In this document: positions 35,573 through 44,667 of the stretch, one piece after another
Position numbering within the stretch: the first letter of the stretch is position 1
Layout of the letters: every line of letters starts with the position of its first letter
NCBI GenBank assembly: GCA_963717455.1
Contig: OY970336.1
Span: 1,736,001-1,800,000, forward strand
DNA length: 64,000 nucleotides
Reading direction: 5' to 3'
DNA from: Bog-473 sp963717455
Lineage (GTDB): Bacteria > Actinomycetota > Acidimicrobiia > Acidimicrobiales > RAAP-2
Made by a program: the position numbers and the translations under genes
The notes under the pieces: generated by a model
Seen by the model: only the letters and a program-made list of their open reading frames with translations
Databases searched by the model: none
What the model was told of the DNA's origin: nothing

Positions 35573-36034
35573 ATGGCCTATCCCATTGCCGCGACCCGTG
35601 ACATCGCCGCCCCCGCCGAGAAGGTGTGGGGGCTCGTCTCCGACCTTCCCCGGATGGGGGAGTGGTCACCCGAGAACCAAGGTGGGAAGTGGATCAAGGG
35701 TGCCACCGGCCCGGCACTCGGATCCGTGTTCAAGGGGTCCAACAAGAACGGCCTCCGGCGCTGGTCCACCAACGCCACCGTGGTGGCCTGCGAGCCCGGC
35801 AAGGTGTTCGAGTTCGCCGTGACGGCCGGGCCCCTCGCCGTCGCCACGTGGCGCTATGAGTTCGAGGAGATCGAGTCGGGCTGCCGGGTCACGGAGTCAT
35901 GGGAGGACAATCGCGCGTCCTGGTTCGTCGTCGTGGCGCGCGTCGTGGGCGACCACAGTGCTTCACATGCCGAGAAGGAGATGGCGACGACGCTGGCCAA
36001 CCTGGCCGCGGCGGCCGAGTCGTCGAGCTCCTGA
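35573..36034 (+). CDS. SRPBCC-family (polyketide cyclase/START-like) protein
   Basis: The 153-aa protein has the typical opening of the SRPBCC/START-like family: MAYPIAATRDIAAPAEKVWG LVSDLPRMGEWSPEN in sequence, then WSTNATVVACEPGKVFEFAV and WRYEFEEIESGCRVTESWED. The fold encloses a hydrophobic ligand pocket; family members include cyclases, dehydratases and lipid-binding proteins. It could bind a steroid or fatty acid in this context, but nothing in the sequence fixes the ligand. It converges on the PaiB-like gene. Confidence 0.85.
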   Translation: MAYPIAATRDIAAPAEKVWGLVSDLPRMGEWSPENQGGKWIKGATGPALGSVFKGSNKNGLRRWSTNATVVACEPGKVFEFAVTAGPLAVATWRYEFEEIESGCRVTESWEDNRASWFVVVARVVGDHSASHAEKEMATTLANLAAAAESSSS

Positions 36035-36052
36035 GTTGCTGAGCCGGCGGCG

Positions 36053-36682
36053 TCAGCCCTCGAGCCGCCGCACGACATGGCGGGCGGCCGCGTCGTCGCC
36101 GGTGCCACGGCGCTCTCGTAACCGCTCGATCACGGCATGCCGGTGCGCCACGTCCACGTTGCCGCCGTACTTGAACTTGGCTGACACCCGCTCCACCCGG
36201 ATCTCGATCCCGAGGATTCCCCGCAGCCTCGCGTCGTGCGCCTCGCCCGGGTCGGCCACCTCGATGTCGGGCTGGAAGGCCGCCAGCTGGCGGCGCAGGA
36301 TGGCGGCGACGCTCCCGGGCGACGTCCGCTCGTCGTGCACCATCGCGGTGCCGACGAGCTGCACCGCGCCGTAGTACGTCGTCGGGATCCCGAGCGCCGG
36401 GTCCTCGGCGCCGATCGCCTTCCACGACGAGGGGATGAAGACCCAGTCGTCGGCCACGCTGAGCAGGACCCGTCGGTTCTCGGCCAGCGCGCCGAACACA
36501 GGATTGGCCCGGACCAGATGCAGCCAGACCGTGTCGCCGGCGAGCACGAACTGCGTGGGCACGACGACCGGTAGGTCGCGGGCCGGGCCGCCCGGTGCGA
36601 CCAGGTGACCGAAGGGATGGACCTCGAGGAATGGGCGCCACTCGTTTTCGCCGAGGGTGGCGTCGACCGGGGCGATGAACAT
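36053..36682 (-). CDS. PaiB-like FMN-binding negative transcriptional regulator family protein
   Basis: The ~209-aa protein matches the PaiB/FMN_bind_2 family (about 205-215 aa): MFIAPVDATLGENEWRPFLE, HLVAPGGPARDLPVVVPTQF, TVWLHLVRANPVFGAL and YYGAVQLVGTAMVHDERTSP. PaiB of Bacillus was described as a repressor of sporulation genes, but this split-barrel fold binds FMN or related flavins and most members are uncharacterised. ATG 36682 is used; the longer open frame upstream is a shadow of the adjacent ligase gene. It lies 68 bp after the end of that ligase gene on the same strand. Confidence 0.8.
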   Translation of the reverse strand: MFIAPVDATLGENEWRPFLEVHPFGHLVAPGGPARDLPVVVPTQFVLAGDTVWLHLVRANPVFGALAENRRVLLSVADDWVFIPSSWKAIGAEDPALGIPTTYYGAVQLVGTAMVHDERTSPGSVAAILRRQLAAFQPDIEVADPGEAHDARLRGILGIEIRVERVSAKFKYGGNVDVAHRHAVIERLRERRGTGDDAAARHVVRRLEG

Positions 36683-36750
36683 CGGCTCAGTCTTGCTCCG
36701 TCTCCGGGACCCGGCCCGGATCCGGAGCAGCCCGGCGCGGCCGTGGCCCT

Positions 36751-38376
36751 TCAGTCCGCGACGAGCCCGAGCTCCTCGACCGACTCGGCCCTGTGGCGCT
36801 TGTAGTCGACCTTGCCGTTCGGTGCCCGCCCGATGGTGGGCACGCAGCGCACCCGGCGCGGCGCCTTGTAGTGGGCCAGGCGCTCCTTCACGTGCCCGAT
36901 GAGCTCGGCCTCGCTGGGCAGCGGCACGCCCTCGACCGGCTCGACAATGGCCACGATCTGCTCGCCGTAAATGGGGTGGGGGACGCCCACCACGACGGCG
37001 TCGTGCACCGCATCGTGGGTCTTGAGCGCCTCCTCCACCTCTTCGGGGAAGATCTTCTCTCCGCCGGAGTTGATGCACACCGAGCCCCGGCCGAGCAGGT
37101 GGATGGTGCCGTCGGCGTCGACCTGGGCGTAGTCACCCGGGATGGAGTAACGAACGCCGTCGATCTCCTTGAACGTGCGGCCCGACTTCTCCTCGTCCTT
37201 GTAGTACCCGAGCGGGTTGCGCCCGCCGAGCGCGAGCACCCCCACCTCCTCGGAGCCCGGCGCCACCTCGCGCCCGTCCTCGGAGAGCACCTTCACGTCT
37301 GGCCCGAGCGTGAACGAAGCCGTCTTCGCCGCGCCGCCGCCGCCCGAGACGGACATGCCCATGCCGAGCGCCTCCGAGGAGCTGAAGGCGTCGGCCAGGA
37401 TCATCGCGCCGTGGTGGGTGAGCAGGCGCTCCTTGACGGGCTCGCTCCACATCGCACCCGAGGAGATGATCATCATGAGCGAGCTGAGGTCCCACTTCCC
37501 GGGGTTCTCGTCGAGCACCGCCAACAGCGGGCGCGAGAAGGGGTCGCCGACGATCACGAGACCGTTGACCTTCTCGCGCTCGACGGTGTCCAGCATCTCG
37601 GCGGGGTCGTACTTGCGGCTCTCGAGCAGGCACACCCGGCCGCCCTCCGCCAGGATGGTGTTCGACGTGAAGGCACCCGTCCCGTGCATCAGCGGGCAGG
37701 CCGGCATCAGCGTCACCGATGCCGGGCCCGCCTCCAGCGCGGCGCGCACGCCCTGGAGCCCGCCGTTCACGTCGTAGTGGCGCACGCCGCCGTCGATGAG
37801 CCGGGCGAACAGGTCGTCCTGACGCCACATGACGCCCTTGGGCATCCCGGTCGTGCCGCCGGTGTAGAGCATGTAGAGGTCGTCGCCGCTGCGGCCCCAC
37901 GGCGCTCGCGTCCGGCCGATGGCGGACTTCGCCGCGTCCTCGTACGGCGTGGCCCAGTCGGGGCACGGACCCGAGCCGTCGTCGACCCACAGCCAGCCCT
38001 TGATGCCGGGCACGCGGTCGAGGATCCGCTCTATCCGGTCGGTGAACACCCCGTGGAACACGACCGCCACCGCGTCGGCGTTGTCCCACAGGTAGCTGAG
38101 CTCGTCGTCGCCGTAGCGGTAGTTGGTGTTGACCGGCACCAGGCCGACCTTCATGGCGGCGTAGGTGGCCTGGATGTACTCCGGCGAGTTGTACAGGTAG
38201 ACCGCGACCTTTTCTTGCTGCGCGACGCCGAGGTCGAGCAGGAACTGCGCCACGCCGTCGGCCCCGCGGTCGAACTCGTCCCACGTCAGGTTTCGGTCGC
38301 CCTGGGTGATGGCCACCGAGTCGCGTTGGACGTCCGCCACGATCTCCCAGACGTCCGCGTAGTTCCAGTCAGTCAT
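36751..38376 (-). CDS. acyl-CoA synthetase (FadD family, FadD19/FadD3-like)
   Basis: The 541-aa ligase starts MTDWNYADVWEIVADVQRDS. Motifs are LYMLYTGGTTGMPKGVMWRQ (P-loop, about 165), PVNTNYRYGDDELSYLWDNA, SSSEALGMGMSVSG, GDYAQVDADGTIHLLGRGSV and PNGKVDYKRH (C-terminal Lys). The blocks are shared with the FadD19-like ligase in this window and with mycobacterial steroid-acid ligases, so a bulky hydrophobic acid is a likely substrate, but long-chain fatty acid cannot be excluded. It diverges from an acyl-CoA dehydrogenase gene across 61 bp. I saw no KstR-like box in that gap, unlike the other ligases here. Confidence 0.87.
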   Translation of the reverse strand: MTDWNYADVWEIVADVQRDSVAITQGDRNLTWDEFDRGADGVAQFLLDLGVAQQEKVAVYLYNSPEYIQATYAAMKVGLVPVNTNYRYGDDELSYLWDNADAVAVVFHGVFTDRIERILDRVPGIKGWLWVDDGSGPCPDWATPYEDAAKSAIGRTRAPWGRSGDDLYMLYTGGTTGMPKGVMWRQDDLFARLIDGGVRHYDVNGGLQGVRAALEAGPASVTLMPACPLMHGTGAFTSNTILAEGGRVCLLESRKYDPAEMLDTVEREKVNGLVIVGDPFSRPLLAVLDENPGKWDLSSLMMIISSGAMWSEPVKERLLTHHGAMILADAFSSSEALGMGMSVSGGGGAAKTASFTLGPDVKVLSEDGREVAPGSEEVGVLALGGRNPLGYYKDEEKSGRTFKEIDGVRYSIPGDYAQVDADGTIHLLGRGSVCINSGGEKIFPEEVEEALKTHDAVHDAVVVGVPHPIYGEQIVAIVEPVEGVPLPSEAELIGHVKERLAHYKAPRRVRCVPTIGRAPNGKVDYKRHRAESVEELGLVAD

Positions 38377-38437
38377 GCGCGCTCCATTCGCCGCCGCTCG
38401 TCCGTCGACCCCCGTCGACCCCCCCGCCCCCGCCGAC

Positions 38438-39628
38438 ATGCGTGAAGCGAGACGCCGAGCCTACGCTGCCGGCGTGGACCTCGGCCTACCGGGCGACGAC
38501 GATCCCCGCCGCCTCGGGGTCCGGGAGTGGCTCGCCGAGCACCCCCACCCCACCGGCCGCCAGCTCGCCGAGGCGGGCTATGTCGTGCCCCACTGGGCCC
38601 CTCCCTTCGGGCTCGACGCCGACCCGCTGACCCAGCTCGTGATCGAAGAGGAGCTCCGGCGGGGCGGCGTGAGGCGCCCGATCAACCCCATCGGCATCGG
38701 ATGGGCGGGGCCGACCCTCATGTACGCCGGCACCGAGGAGCAGAAGGAGCGCTGGCTCTGGCCGCTGCTGAGCGGCGAGGACTTCTGGTGCCAGCTGTTC
38801 TCCGAGCCCGGCGCCGGCTCGGACCTGGCCTCGCTGACCACCCGGGCGGAGCGCGACGGCGACCACTATGTGGTGAACGGGCAGAAGGTGTGGACCAGCT
38901 ACGCCCACGTCGCGGCGTGGGGGATCCTGCTCGCCCGCACCGACCCCGGCGCGACGAAGCACATGGGCATCAGCTACTTCGTGTGCCCGATGGATGCGCC
39001 GGGGATCGAGATCCGGCCTCTCATCGACATGACGGGGGAGCACGCCTTCAACGAGGTCTTCTTCACCGACGTCGTGATCCCCGCCGACCATCTCGTCGGG
39101 CCCGAGCACGGGGGGTGGGACCTCGCCAAGGTGACGCTCGGCAACGAGCGGGTGTCGCTCTCGGGCGAGGGCGCGCTGTGGGGGATGGGCCCGACCGCCG
39201 AGGATCTGATCGAGCTGATCCGCCAGGCCGGCGGTGCGCCCGACCCCACGACGAGGGACCGTCTCGTCGACGTCTGGATAGAGAGCCAGATCCTCCGGGT
39301 GCTGCGCCTCCGCATGGTCTCGGCTGTCCTCGCCGGCAAGGCGCCGGGTGCGGAGGCCTCGGTCCGCAAGGCCATCGCCGACGCCCACGGCCAGCACGTC
39401 ATGGACGTCGCCCGCGACGTGGCCGGGCCGCACGCCATGCTGGCGGGCACGGGGCCCGTCGGCGGCTGGGGATCCACCGCCGCCCCCAACACCTCCGCCG
39501 CCGCCGCCGATCCAACCTGGTCCCGGGGCTTCCTCTTCGCACCTGCCCTCACCGTGGGCGGCGGCACCGCCGAGGTGCAGCGCAACATCGTGGCCGAAAA
39601 GGTGCTCGGTCTCCCGCGAGATCCCTGA
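38438..39628 (+). CDS. acyl-CoA dehydrogenase
   Basis: The ~396-aa protein carries YVVPHWAPPFGLDADPLTQL, FSEPGAGSDLASLTTRAERD (FAD/substrate loop), VVNGQKVWTSYAHVAAWGIL, EVFFTDVVIPADHLVG and a final GGGTAEVQRNIVAEKVLGLP (C-terminal Arg and NxxAEKVL). It is a stand-alone, likely homomeric FadE, unlike the heteromeric ChsE-type pairs in the window. A Ser/Ala-rich loop (STAAPNTSAAAADPTWS) near residue 350 is unusual. ATG 38438 (MREARRR) was preferred over an ATG at 38375 that would overlap the start of the divergent ligase gene. Confidence 0.88.
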   Translation: MREARRRAYAAGVDLGLPGDDDPRRLGVREWLAEHPHPTGRQLAEAGYVVPHWAPPFGLDADPLTQLVIEEELRRGGVRRPINPIGIGWAGPTLMYAGTEEQKERWLWPLLSGEDFWCQLFSEPGAGSDLASLTTRAERDGDHYVVNGQKVWTSYAHVAAWGILLARTDPGATKHMGISYFVCPMDAPGIEIRPLIDMTGEHAFNEVFFTDVVIPADHLVGPEHGGWDLAKVTLGNERVSLSGEGALWGMGPTAEDLIELIRQAGGAPDPTTRDRLVDVWIESQILRVLRLRMVSAVLAGKAPGAEASVRKAIADAHGQHVMDVARDVAGPHAMLAGTGPVGGWGSTAAPNTSAAAADPTWSRGFLFAPALTVGGGTAEVQRNIVAEKVLGLPRDP

Positions 39629-39801
39629 CCCTCAGCCGTTACCCATCCGGTACCCCGGCGTGCCTCGTCGTGGCGCGGCGTGTGACCACGCCGGCCGTCG
39701 GGGTCGGCAGCGGGTGTGACCGAAGAAGGGAAGCAGCCAGGTGGCGTGCCATGGCTCATCTGGGAAGTGGACCGAGAGAGCCGACGATCAGGGGAGGTTC
39801 C

Positions 39802-40821
39802 ATGCGGAAGGTGCTTCTGTCCGGGGCATTGGTGATGATCGGCCTGGCGGCCCCGGCCGCCCCGGTACTGGCCTCCGCCGCTGCGTCGCCTGCGGCGGGC
39901 GCGGCGGCTCCATCGGATCCGGCGGCACCGACGGCACCGACGGCACCGACGGCACCGACGGCACCGACGGCACCGACGGCACCGACGGCACCGACGGCAC
40001 CGACGGCGCCCGGGATCTACCACGTGCCGATCATCGGGAAGATCACACTCCCCGGCCTCGGCTCCCTCCTCGGTGGAGGCCTGCGCCACGCCACCGCCGT
40101 GCAGTCCTCCAACTGAGGCGGCTACGCCGACAACAACGACACCTACAATTCAGTGGCGTCGTCGTGGACCGAGCCGCCGGTGAACTGCAACAGCGGGGGC
40201 GGGAACCTGGGTGGGCTCCTCGGCGGACTCGGCAGCCTCGGCAGTCTCGGCAGCCTCGGCGGGCTCCTCGGCAGCCCGAGCGCGGCGTCGGCCTTCTGGG
40301 TCGGCCTCGACGGCTACAACTCGACGAGCGTCGAGCAGATCGGGAGCGACTCGGACTGCAATTCGGGCACGCCCAGCTACTACGCCTGGTACGAGATGTA
40401 TCCCAATCCCTCTGTGCCGCTCCCCAGCCAGTACGCCGTGAGCCCGGGCGACCACATGACCGCCTGGGTCGCGTCGAACTCGGTGGGGACGTCGTTCATG
40501 ATGATGATCAAGGACGCGACCGCCAACTGGACGTTCTCGACTACGCAGACCGGCAGCGGCTTCGCCCGCTCCTCGGCCGAGGTCATCGCCGAGGCGCCGT
40601 CCTCGTGCAACATCCTCTTCTGCAGCGAGGTGCCGCTGGCCGACTTCGGCCAGGTCTCCTACTCGGGCTCGGCGCTGACGGACGCCGCAGGCGCGAAGGG
40701 CTCGCTCTCGGCCTTCGACGCCAACGAGATCACCATGGTGAACAACGGCGCGACGCTTGTCACGCCGAGCAGCATGAGCCCGGACGGGACGTCGTTCTCG
40801 GTGACGTGGGACAACTCGTGA
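39802..40821 (+). pseudogene. Secreted glutamic peptidase (eqolisin, family G1) interrupted by an in-frame TGA
   Basis: ATG 39802 follows a GGGGAGG ribosome site and starts a signal peptide (MRKVLLSGALVMIGLAAPAA). A Thr/Ala/Pro linker follows, then ILPIIGK-like propeptide and the mature domain. At 40114-40116 the sequence is TCC AAC TGA GGC GGC TAC, so the reading is SSN-stop-GGYADNND, where family G1 has SSNWxGY. The rest of the domain continues in the same frame to 40821 with WTEPPVNC, SAFWVGLDGYNSTSVEQIGS, YYAWYEMYPNPS and SSAEVIAEAPSSC. The catalytic Gln is in VEQIG and the catalytic Glu in AEVIAEAP, and both are intact. A Gly/Leu/Ser insert after residue ~130 is unusual. A TGG to TGA change is enough to explain the break. 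Confidence 0.8.
39924..40004. repeat. Nine perfect tandem copies of a 9-bp unit
   Basis: GGCACCGAC is repeated nine times without error (81 bp). It encodes Ala-Pro-Thr repeats in the linker between signal peptide and catalytic domain of the G1 peptidase gene. Such coding microsatellites can gain or lose units; length variation here would not shift the frame. Confidence 0.9.
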
Positions 40822-40873
40822 CGCACTAGGAGTCGCACCCGGGACCTCGGCCGCCTGAAAACGAGGCTCCCGA

Positions 40874-40891
40874 ACCACCCGGGTTGGTGGT
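40874..40891. terminator. Possible bidirectional hairpin between convergent genes
   Basis: ACCACC at 40874-40879 and GGTGGT at 40886-40891 form a 6-bp stem with a 6-base loop, in the 76-bp gap between the convergent G1 peptidase and riboflavin synthase genes. There is no T-run, so it is weak evidence of termination. Confidence 0.3.
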
Positions 40892-40897
40892 GGAGGT

Positions 40898-41374
40898 TCA
40901 GAGCTCCAGCGGCCCGGCGTGGGCGAAGCCCTGGCGGATGCCCTGGCCGGCCCGGGCTGTGAGCGCCTCGGGCTCGTACAGCATGAGATAGGCGTTACGG
41001 GCGTGGTCCCGCGAGCGGTTCTTGAAGACCTTGGCCAGCGTGGCCGGGTCGTCGGACTCGTCCTCGTGGACGAACACCTCGAGGATCGGCGTGTTCGTCA
41101 TCAGCTGGGCCGTCATGATCCCGGTCGACGCCTCGTGCGCGCAGACCTTGTCGACCTTCTCCTTGCCCGGCATCCCGAGGGCCACGACGATCCGACAGCC
41201 CTCCTCCTCGATCAGCTTCTTGGCCGCCACGGCCAGGTCCTTGAAGCCCGGGACGGTGCGGCGCACCACGGTGAACCGGGTCCCGTAGCCCGGGCACTCC
41301 GCCAGCTCGTCGATGGCTTCGGCGCCCATGTCGTAGCGAGCGAACATGGTGTCGACCACGCCAATCAGGTCCAT
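40898..41374 (-). CDS. ribC: Archaeal-type riboflavin synthase
   Basis: The 158-aa protein matches the archaeal riboflavin synthase family, which is related to lumazine synthase and unrelated to the two-domain bacterial enzyme RibE: DLIGVVDTMFARYDMGAEAI, VRRTVPGFKDLAVAAKKLIE, RIVVALGMPGKEKVDKVCAH, EASTGIMTAQLMTNTPILEV and VHEDESDDPATLAKV. It would form riboflavin from two molecules of 6,7-dimethyl-8-ribityllumazine in the cytoplasm. The bacterial RibE has two ~90-residue barrels and no such motifs. Length fits the archaeal family (about 150-160). The gene stands alone, diverging from bioA; no other rib gene is in the window. Confidence 0.85.
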   Translation of the reverse strand: MDLIGVVDTMFARYDMGAEAIDELAECPGYGTRFTVVRRTVPGFKDLAVAAKKLIEEEGCRIVVALGMPGKEKVDKVCAHEASTGIMTAQLMTNTPILEVFVHEDESDDPATLAKVFKNRSRDHARNAYLMLYEPEALTARAGQGIRQGFAHAGPLEL

Positions 41375-41436
41375 GACCCATTCTCGCGCAGCCCGCGCAT
41401 TGGCCCTGCCGGCCCGGCGCCGTCCAGAATCGGGGC

Positions 41437-42742
41437 ATGAGCGGGACCATCTCCAGGACCTGGGCCGAGCGCGACGCGGCGGTCGTCTGGCACGGCTTCA
41501 CCCAGATGGCGGCGTACGTGGAGAACTCGCCCCTCGTGATCGAGCGGGCGGAGGGGCGCGAGCTGATCGACGCCGACGGGAAGCGCTACCTCGATGCCAT
41601 CTCGTCCCTGTGGGTCACCACGCTGGGCCACCGGGTCCCCGAGCTGGACGCCGCTCTCGTGGCCCAGGCGGACCGAGTCGCCCACTCGACGATGCTCGGC
41701 AACGGCAACACGGTCGTTGTCGAACTGGCCGAGGCGCTGGCCGGCGTCGTCCCGGTAGAGGACCCCCACTTCCTCTTCGCATCGGACGGGGCGGTGGCGA
41801 TCGAGCAGGCGCTCAAGATCGCGTTCCAGTACTGGGTCAACCGGGGCGTCGGGGGACGAACCGGTTTCCTCACGCTCGGCGACGCCTACCACGGTGACAC
41901 GATCGGCGCGCTCTCTCTGGGTGACGGCGGCGTGTTCAGCGCCGCGTTCGAACCGCTGTGCTTCCCCGTGATGCGTACCCCGGGCTACGCGGATCCTGGA
42001 TGGGCGGCCAAGGCGTGCGCCGCCATCGACGTCCACGCCGACCGAGCTGGCTGCCGTGGTGATCGAGCCGCTCGTGCAGGGCGCTTCGGGAATGCTGTGT
42101 GCCGCCGCGTCCGACGTGCGGCGGATCGGCGAGGCGTGCCGCCAGGCGGGGGTCCTCTTGATCTGCGACGAGGTGGCGACCGGGTTCGGGCGCACGGGGA
42201 CACTGTTTGCCTCCGAGCAGTGCGGGCTGCGGCCCGACCTGCTGTGCCTGGGCAAGGGCATCACGGGTGGCTACCTCGCGATGTCGGCCACGGTCGCGTC
42301 GCGCCAGGTCTACGACGCGTTCCTCGGCGCCGACCTCGGGCCGGCGACCCTCTATCACGGGCATTCCTACGGCGGGAACGCCTTGGCGGCGGCGGTGGCG
42401 CTCGAGCACCTGCGTCTCGTCGAATCCATCGACGTGCTCGCTAACGTGCGGGCGCGCGCCGACCAGCTGGCGTCCCTCCTCGGAGAACGGGTGGCCGGCC
42501 GGGCGGCGGTGCGCGAGATCCGCCAACGGGGCTTGATGGTGGGTATCGAGCTGGCCCCATCCGGGGCGGGCCTGCGCTGGGGACGTCGGGTGTGCGCTGG
42601 CGCGATGTCGAGGGGCGTGCTGCTGCGCCCGCTCGGTGACGTCGTCGTCCTCATGCCGCCGCTGACGATCACCGAGGCCGAGGTCGTCCGTATGGTCGAC
42701 GCTCTGGATGGGGCGCTCGACGAGGTGACCACCGAGCCGTGA
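41437..42742 (+). pseudogene. bioA: bioA, adenosylmethionine-8-amino-7-oxononanoate aminotransferase, one-base frameshift
   Basis: BioA transfers an amino group from SAM to 8-amino-7-oxononanoate (KAPA to DAPA). The first ~200 codons, from ATG 41437, hold AISSLWVTTLGHRVPELDAA, DAYHGDTIGALSLG and the N-terminal PLP site. After IDVH at about 42035 the frame must shift by one base, since the reading resumes as ELAAVVIEPLVQGASGMLCA in the other frame with ICDEVATGFGRTGTLFA (PLP-phosphate region), LGKGITGGYLAMS (catalytic Lys) and HSYGGNALAAAVALEHL to the stop at 42740-42742. All active-site motifs remain. The stop overlaps the bioF GTG. Since bioF and bioD follow intact, a sequencing indel is a likely cause. 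Confidence 0.85.
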
Positions 42743-43965
42743 CCGAGAACCCCTGGCCCTCCTGGATCCGGGCCCAACTCGCCCAGGTGGTCGACGACGG
42801 CCGCTGGCGCGCGCCGCGAGAGTTCGATGCTCGAGGACCGGCGGGGGTCCTCGAGGAAGAGAAGGTGGTGTCGTTCGCGTCGAACGACTATCTCGGGTTG
42901 AGCACGCACCCCGCGGTGGTGGTGGCGGCGCACGGGGCGCTCGAGCAGTGGGGCGCCGGATCAGGCGCATCCCGCCTGGTGACGGGCACCCGCCCCATCC
43001 ACCGCGAGCTCGAGGAGGCGCTGGCGGATTGGAAGGGGACCGAGGCCGCCGTCTGTTTCCCGACCGGGTTCGCCGCCAACTTGGGCGTGCTCACCGTCCT
43101 CGGCGGACCCGGGGTCCGCGTGCTCTCGGACGAGCTGAACCACGCCAGCGTCATCGATGGGTGCCGGCTCTCCCGCGCCGCGCTCGACGTGTACCGGCAC
43201 CGTGACATGGACCATCTCGAGGAGCTGCTATCTGCGACGGCGACGGCGAGAGCCGCCGCGGATTCGACCGGTGCCGCTACTCCGACGATCGTGGTGACCG
43301 ACTCGGTGTTCTCTATGGATGGGGACGTGGCCCCGGTCAACGAGCTCCTGGATATGATCCGCCGGCACGCGGCACTGCTCGTCCTCGATGAGGCGCACGC
43401 CGTCCTCGGCCCCCACCTCCCTGCCACCGACCGGGACGGAGCCGGGGCGGGGGGCGGAGACCGGGGGGCGCAAGGGGGAACGGTCGTGCGGGTAGGCACG
43501 CTGTCCAAGACATTGGGATCACTGGGCGGATTCGTGGCAGCGTCACGAGACGTGGTCGACCTCCTGGTCAACCACGCCCGCTCGTACATCTTCTCGACGG
43601 CCCCGACCCCTGCCGACGCCGCCGCCGCCCTCGCCGCACTGACCGTCCTCCGGTCCGCTGAAGGGGATGCCCTGACGGGTCGCCTCGCCTCCCTGATCGA
43701 CCGGCTCTCGGAGGCCGGCCTCGTCCCGCCTGGACATCCGAGCCCGATCATCCCCATCGTCCTCGGGTCCGAGCAGGCGGCGCTCGGAGCCTCGGCGTCC
43801 CTCCTCGAGCAGGGGCTGTGGGTGCCGGCCATCCGCCCGCCCACCGTCCCGGTCGGCACCAGCCGGCTGCGGCTGACGCTGTCGGCGGCGCACACCGACG
43901 AGGACGTGACCCGGTTGCTCGATGCGCTCGCCCTCCTACCCCGTCCCGCGCCCGCCGCCCGTTGA
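42739..43965 (+). CDS. bioF: 8-amino-7-oxononanoate synthase
   Basis: The ~408-aa PLP enzyme condenses pimeloyl-ACP/CoA with alanine to give 8-amino-7-oxononanoate. Motifs include FASNDYLGLSTHPAVVVAAH, GSGASRLVTGTRPIHRELEE, LNHASVIDGCRLSRA, VTDSVFSMDGDVAPVNELLD, DEAHAVLGPHLP and GTLSKTLGSLGGFVAASRDV (catalytic Lys). A Gly/Ala/Asp-rich insert (DRDGAGAGGGDRGAQGGT) before the lysine motif is not usual. GTG 42739 overlaps the bioA stop, and the stop overlaps the TTG of bioD. Confidence 0.92.
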   Translation: MTENPWPSWIRAQLAQVVDDGRWRAPREFDARGPAGVLEEEKVVSFASNDYLGLSTHPAVVVAAHGALEQWGAGSGASRLVTGTRPIHRELEEALADWKGTEAAVCFPTGFAANLGVLTVLGGPGVRVLSDELNHASVIDGCRLSRAALDVYRHRDMDHLEELLSATATARAAADSTGAATPTIVVTDSVFSMDGDVAPVNELLDMIRRHAALLVLDEAHAVLGPHLPATDRDGAGAGGGDRGAQGGTVVRVGTLSKTLGSLGGFVAASRDVVDLLVNHARSYIFSTAPTPADAAAALAALTVLRSAEGDALTGRLASLIDRLSEAGLVPPGHPSPIIPIVLGSEQAALGASASLLEQGLWVPAIRPPTVPVGTSRLRLTLSAAHTDEDVTRLLDALALLPRPAPAAR

Positions 43966-44654
43966 CTGGCTCCTTGACCGGCGTTCGTCCCCGACGGCTG
44001 GTCGTGGTCGTCGGCACCGGTACGGATGTGGGCAAGACGTGGGTCGCCGCCCGCCTCCTGACCGAGCTCCGGGGGGCAGGCGCCACAGTGGCGGCACGCA
44101 AGCCGGCGCAGTCCTTCGATCCGGGTGACGACCCGTCGGATCGGGACGCCGCCGTTCTCGGCGCCGCCAGCGGGGAGCCGCCAGAGATGGTGTGCTCGCC
44201 TCACCGCTGGTACGAGGTGCCGATGGCGCCGCCGATGGCAGCCGAGGCGCTGGGACGTCCGCCGTTCCGGAGCGCTGATCTCGTGGGAGAGCTTGGGTGG
44301 CCGTGCGATCCCGTCGACGTCGGGCTGGTCGAGACCGCCGGCGGGGTGCGCTCACCGCTGACTGCCGATGGAGACTGCGCCGCGCTCTGCGCTGCCCTCG
44401 CCCCCGACCTTGTCGTGCTGGTGGCCGACGCCGGCCTGGGGGCGATCAACGCAGTACGCCTCACAGTGGATGCCCTCGGCGCACCCGGCGCACCCGGCGC
44501 ACCCGGCGCACCCATTGCCGTAGTCCTGAACCGCTTCGATGCTGCCGTTGGCGTGCATATCCAGAACGCGGAGTGGCTCCGTTCGCGCGATGGGCTGACC
44601 GTCGTGGCGCTGCCCGGCGGCGAGAGAGATTTGGCGGGGCTCGCTTCGGGCTGA
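43962..44654 (+). CDS. bioD: dethiobiotin synthetase
   Basis: The ~230-aa P-loop enzyme forms dethiobiotin from DAPA, CO2 and ATP. The P-loop is VVVVGTGTDVGKTWVAARLL (about 14-33), followed by KPAQSFDPGDDPSDRDAA and LVETAGGVRSPLTADGD (metal/DAPA site) and LVADAGLGAINAVRL. A 9-bp repeat at 44481-44513 encodes GAPGAPGAPGAP in the nucleotide-loop region; such a repeat is odd in a conserved enzyme. TTG 43962 gives a TTGA overlap with the bioF stop; TTG 43974 is an alternative. It is the third gene of the bioAFD unit. Confidence 0.87.
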   Translation: MTGSLTGVRPRRLVVVVGTGTDVGKTWVAARLLTELRGAGATVAARKPAQSFDPGDDPSDRDAAVLGAASGEPPEMVCSPHRWYEVPMAPPMAAEALGRPPFRSADLVGELGWPCDPVDVGLVETAGGVRSPLTADGDCAALCAALAPDLVVLVADAGLGAINAVRLTVDALGAPGAPGAPGAPIAVVLNRFDAAVGVHIQNAEWLRSRDGLTVVALPGGERDLAGLASG

Positions 44655-44667
44655 AGCCGACCGTTCA

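Noticed and set aside
40874..40891. A firm intrinsic terminator
   Set aside because: The stem is only 6 bp and no T-run follows, so it is listed with low confidence only.
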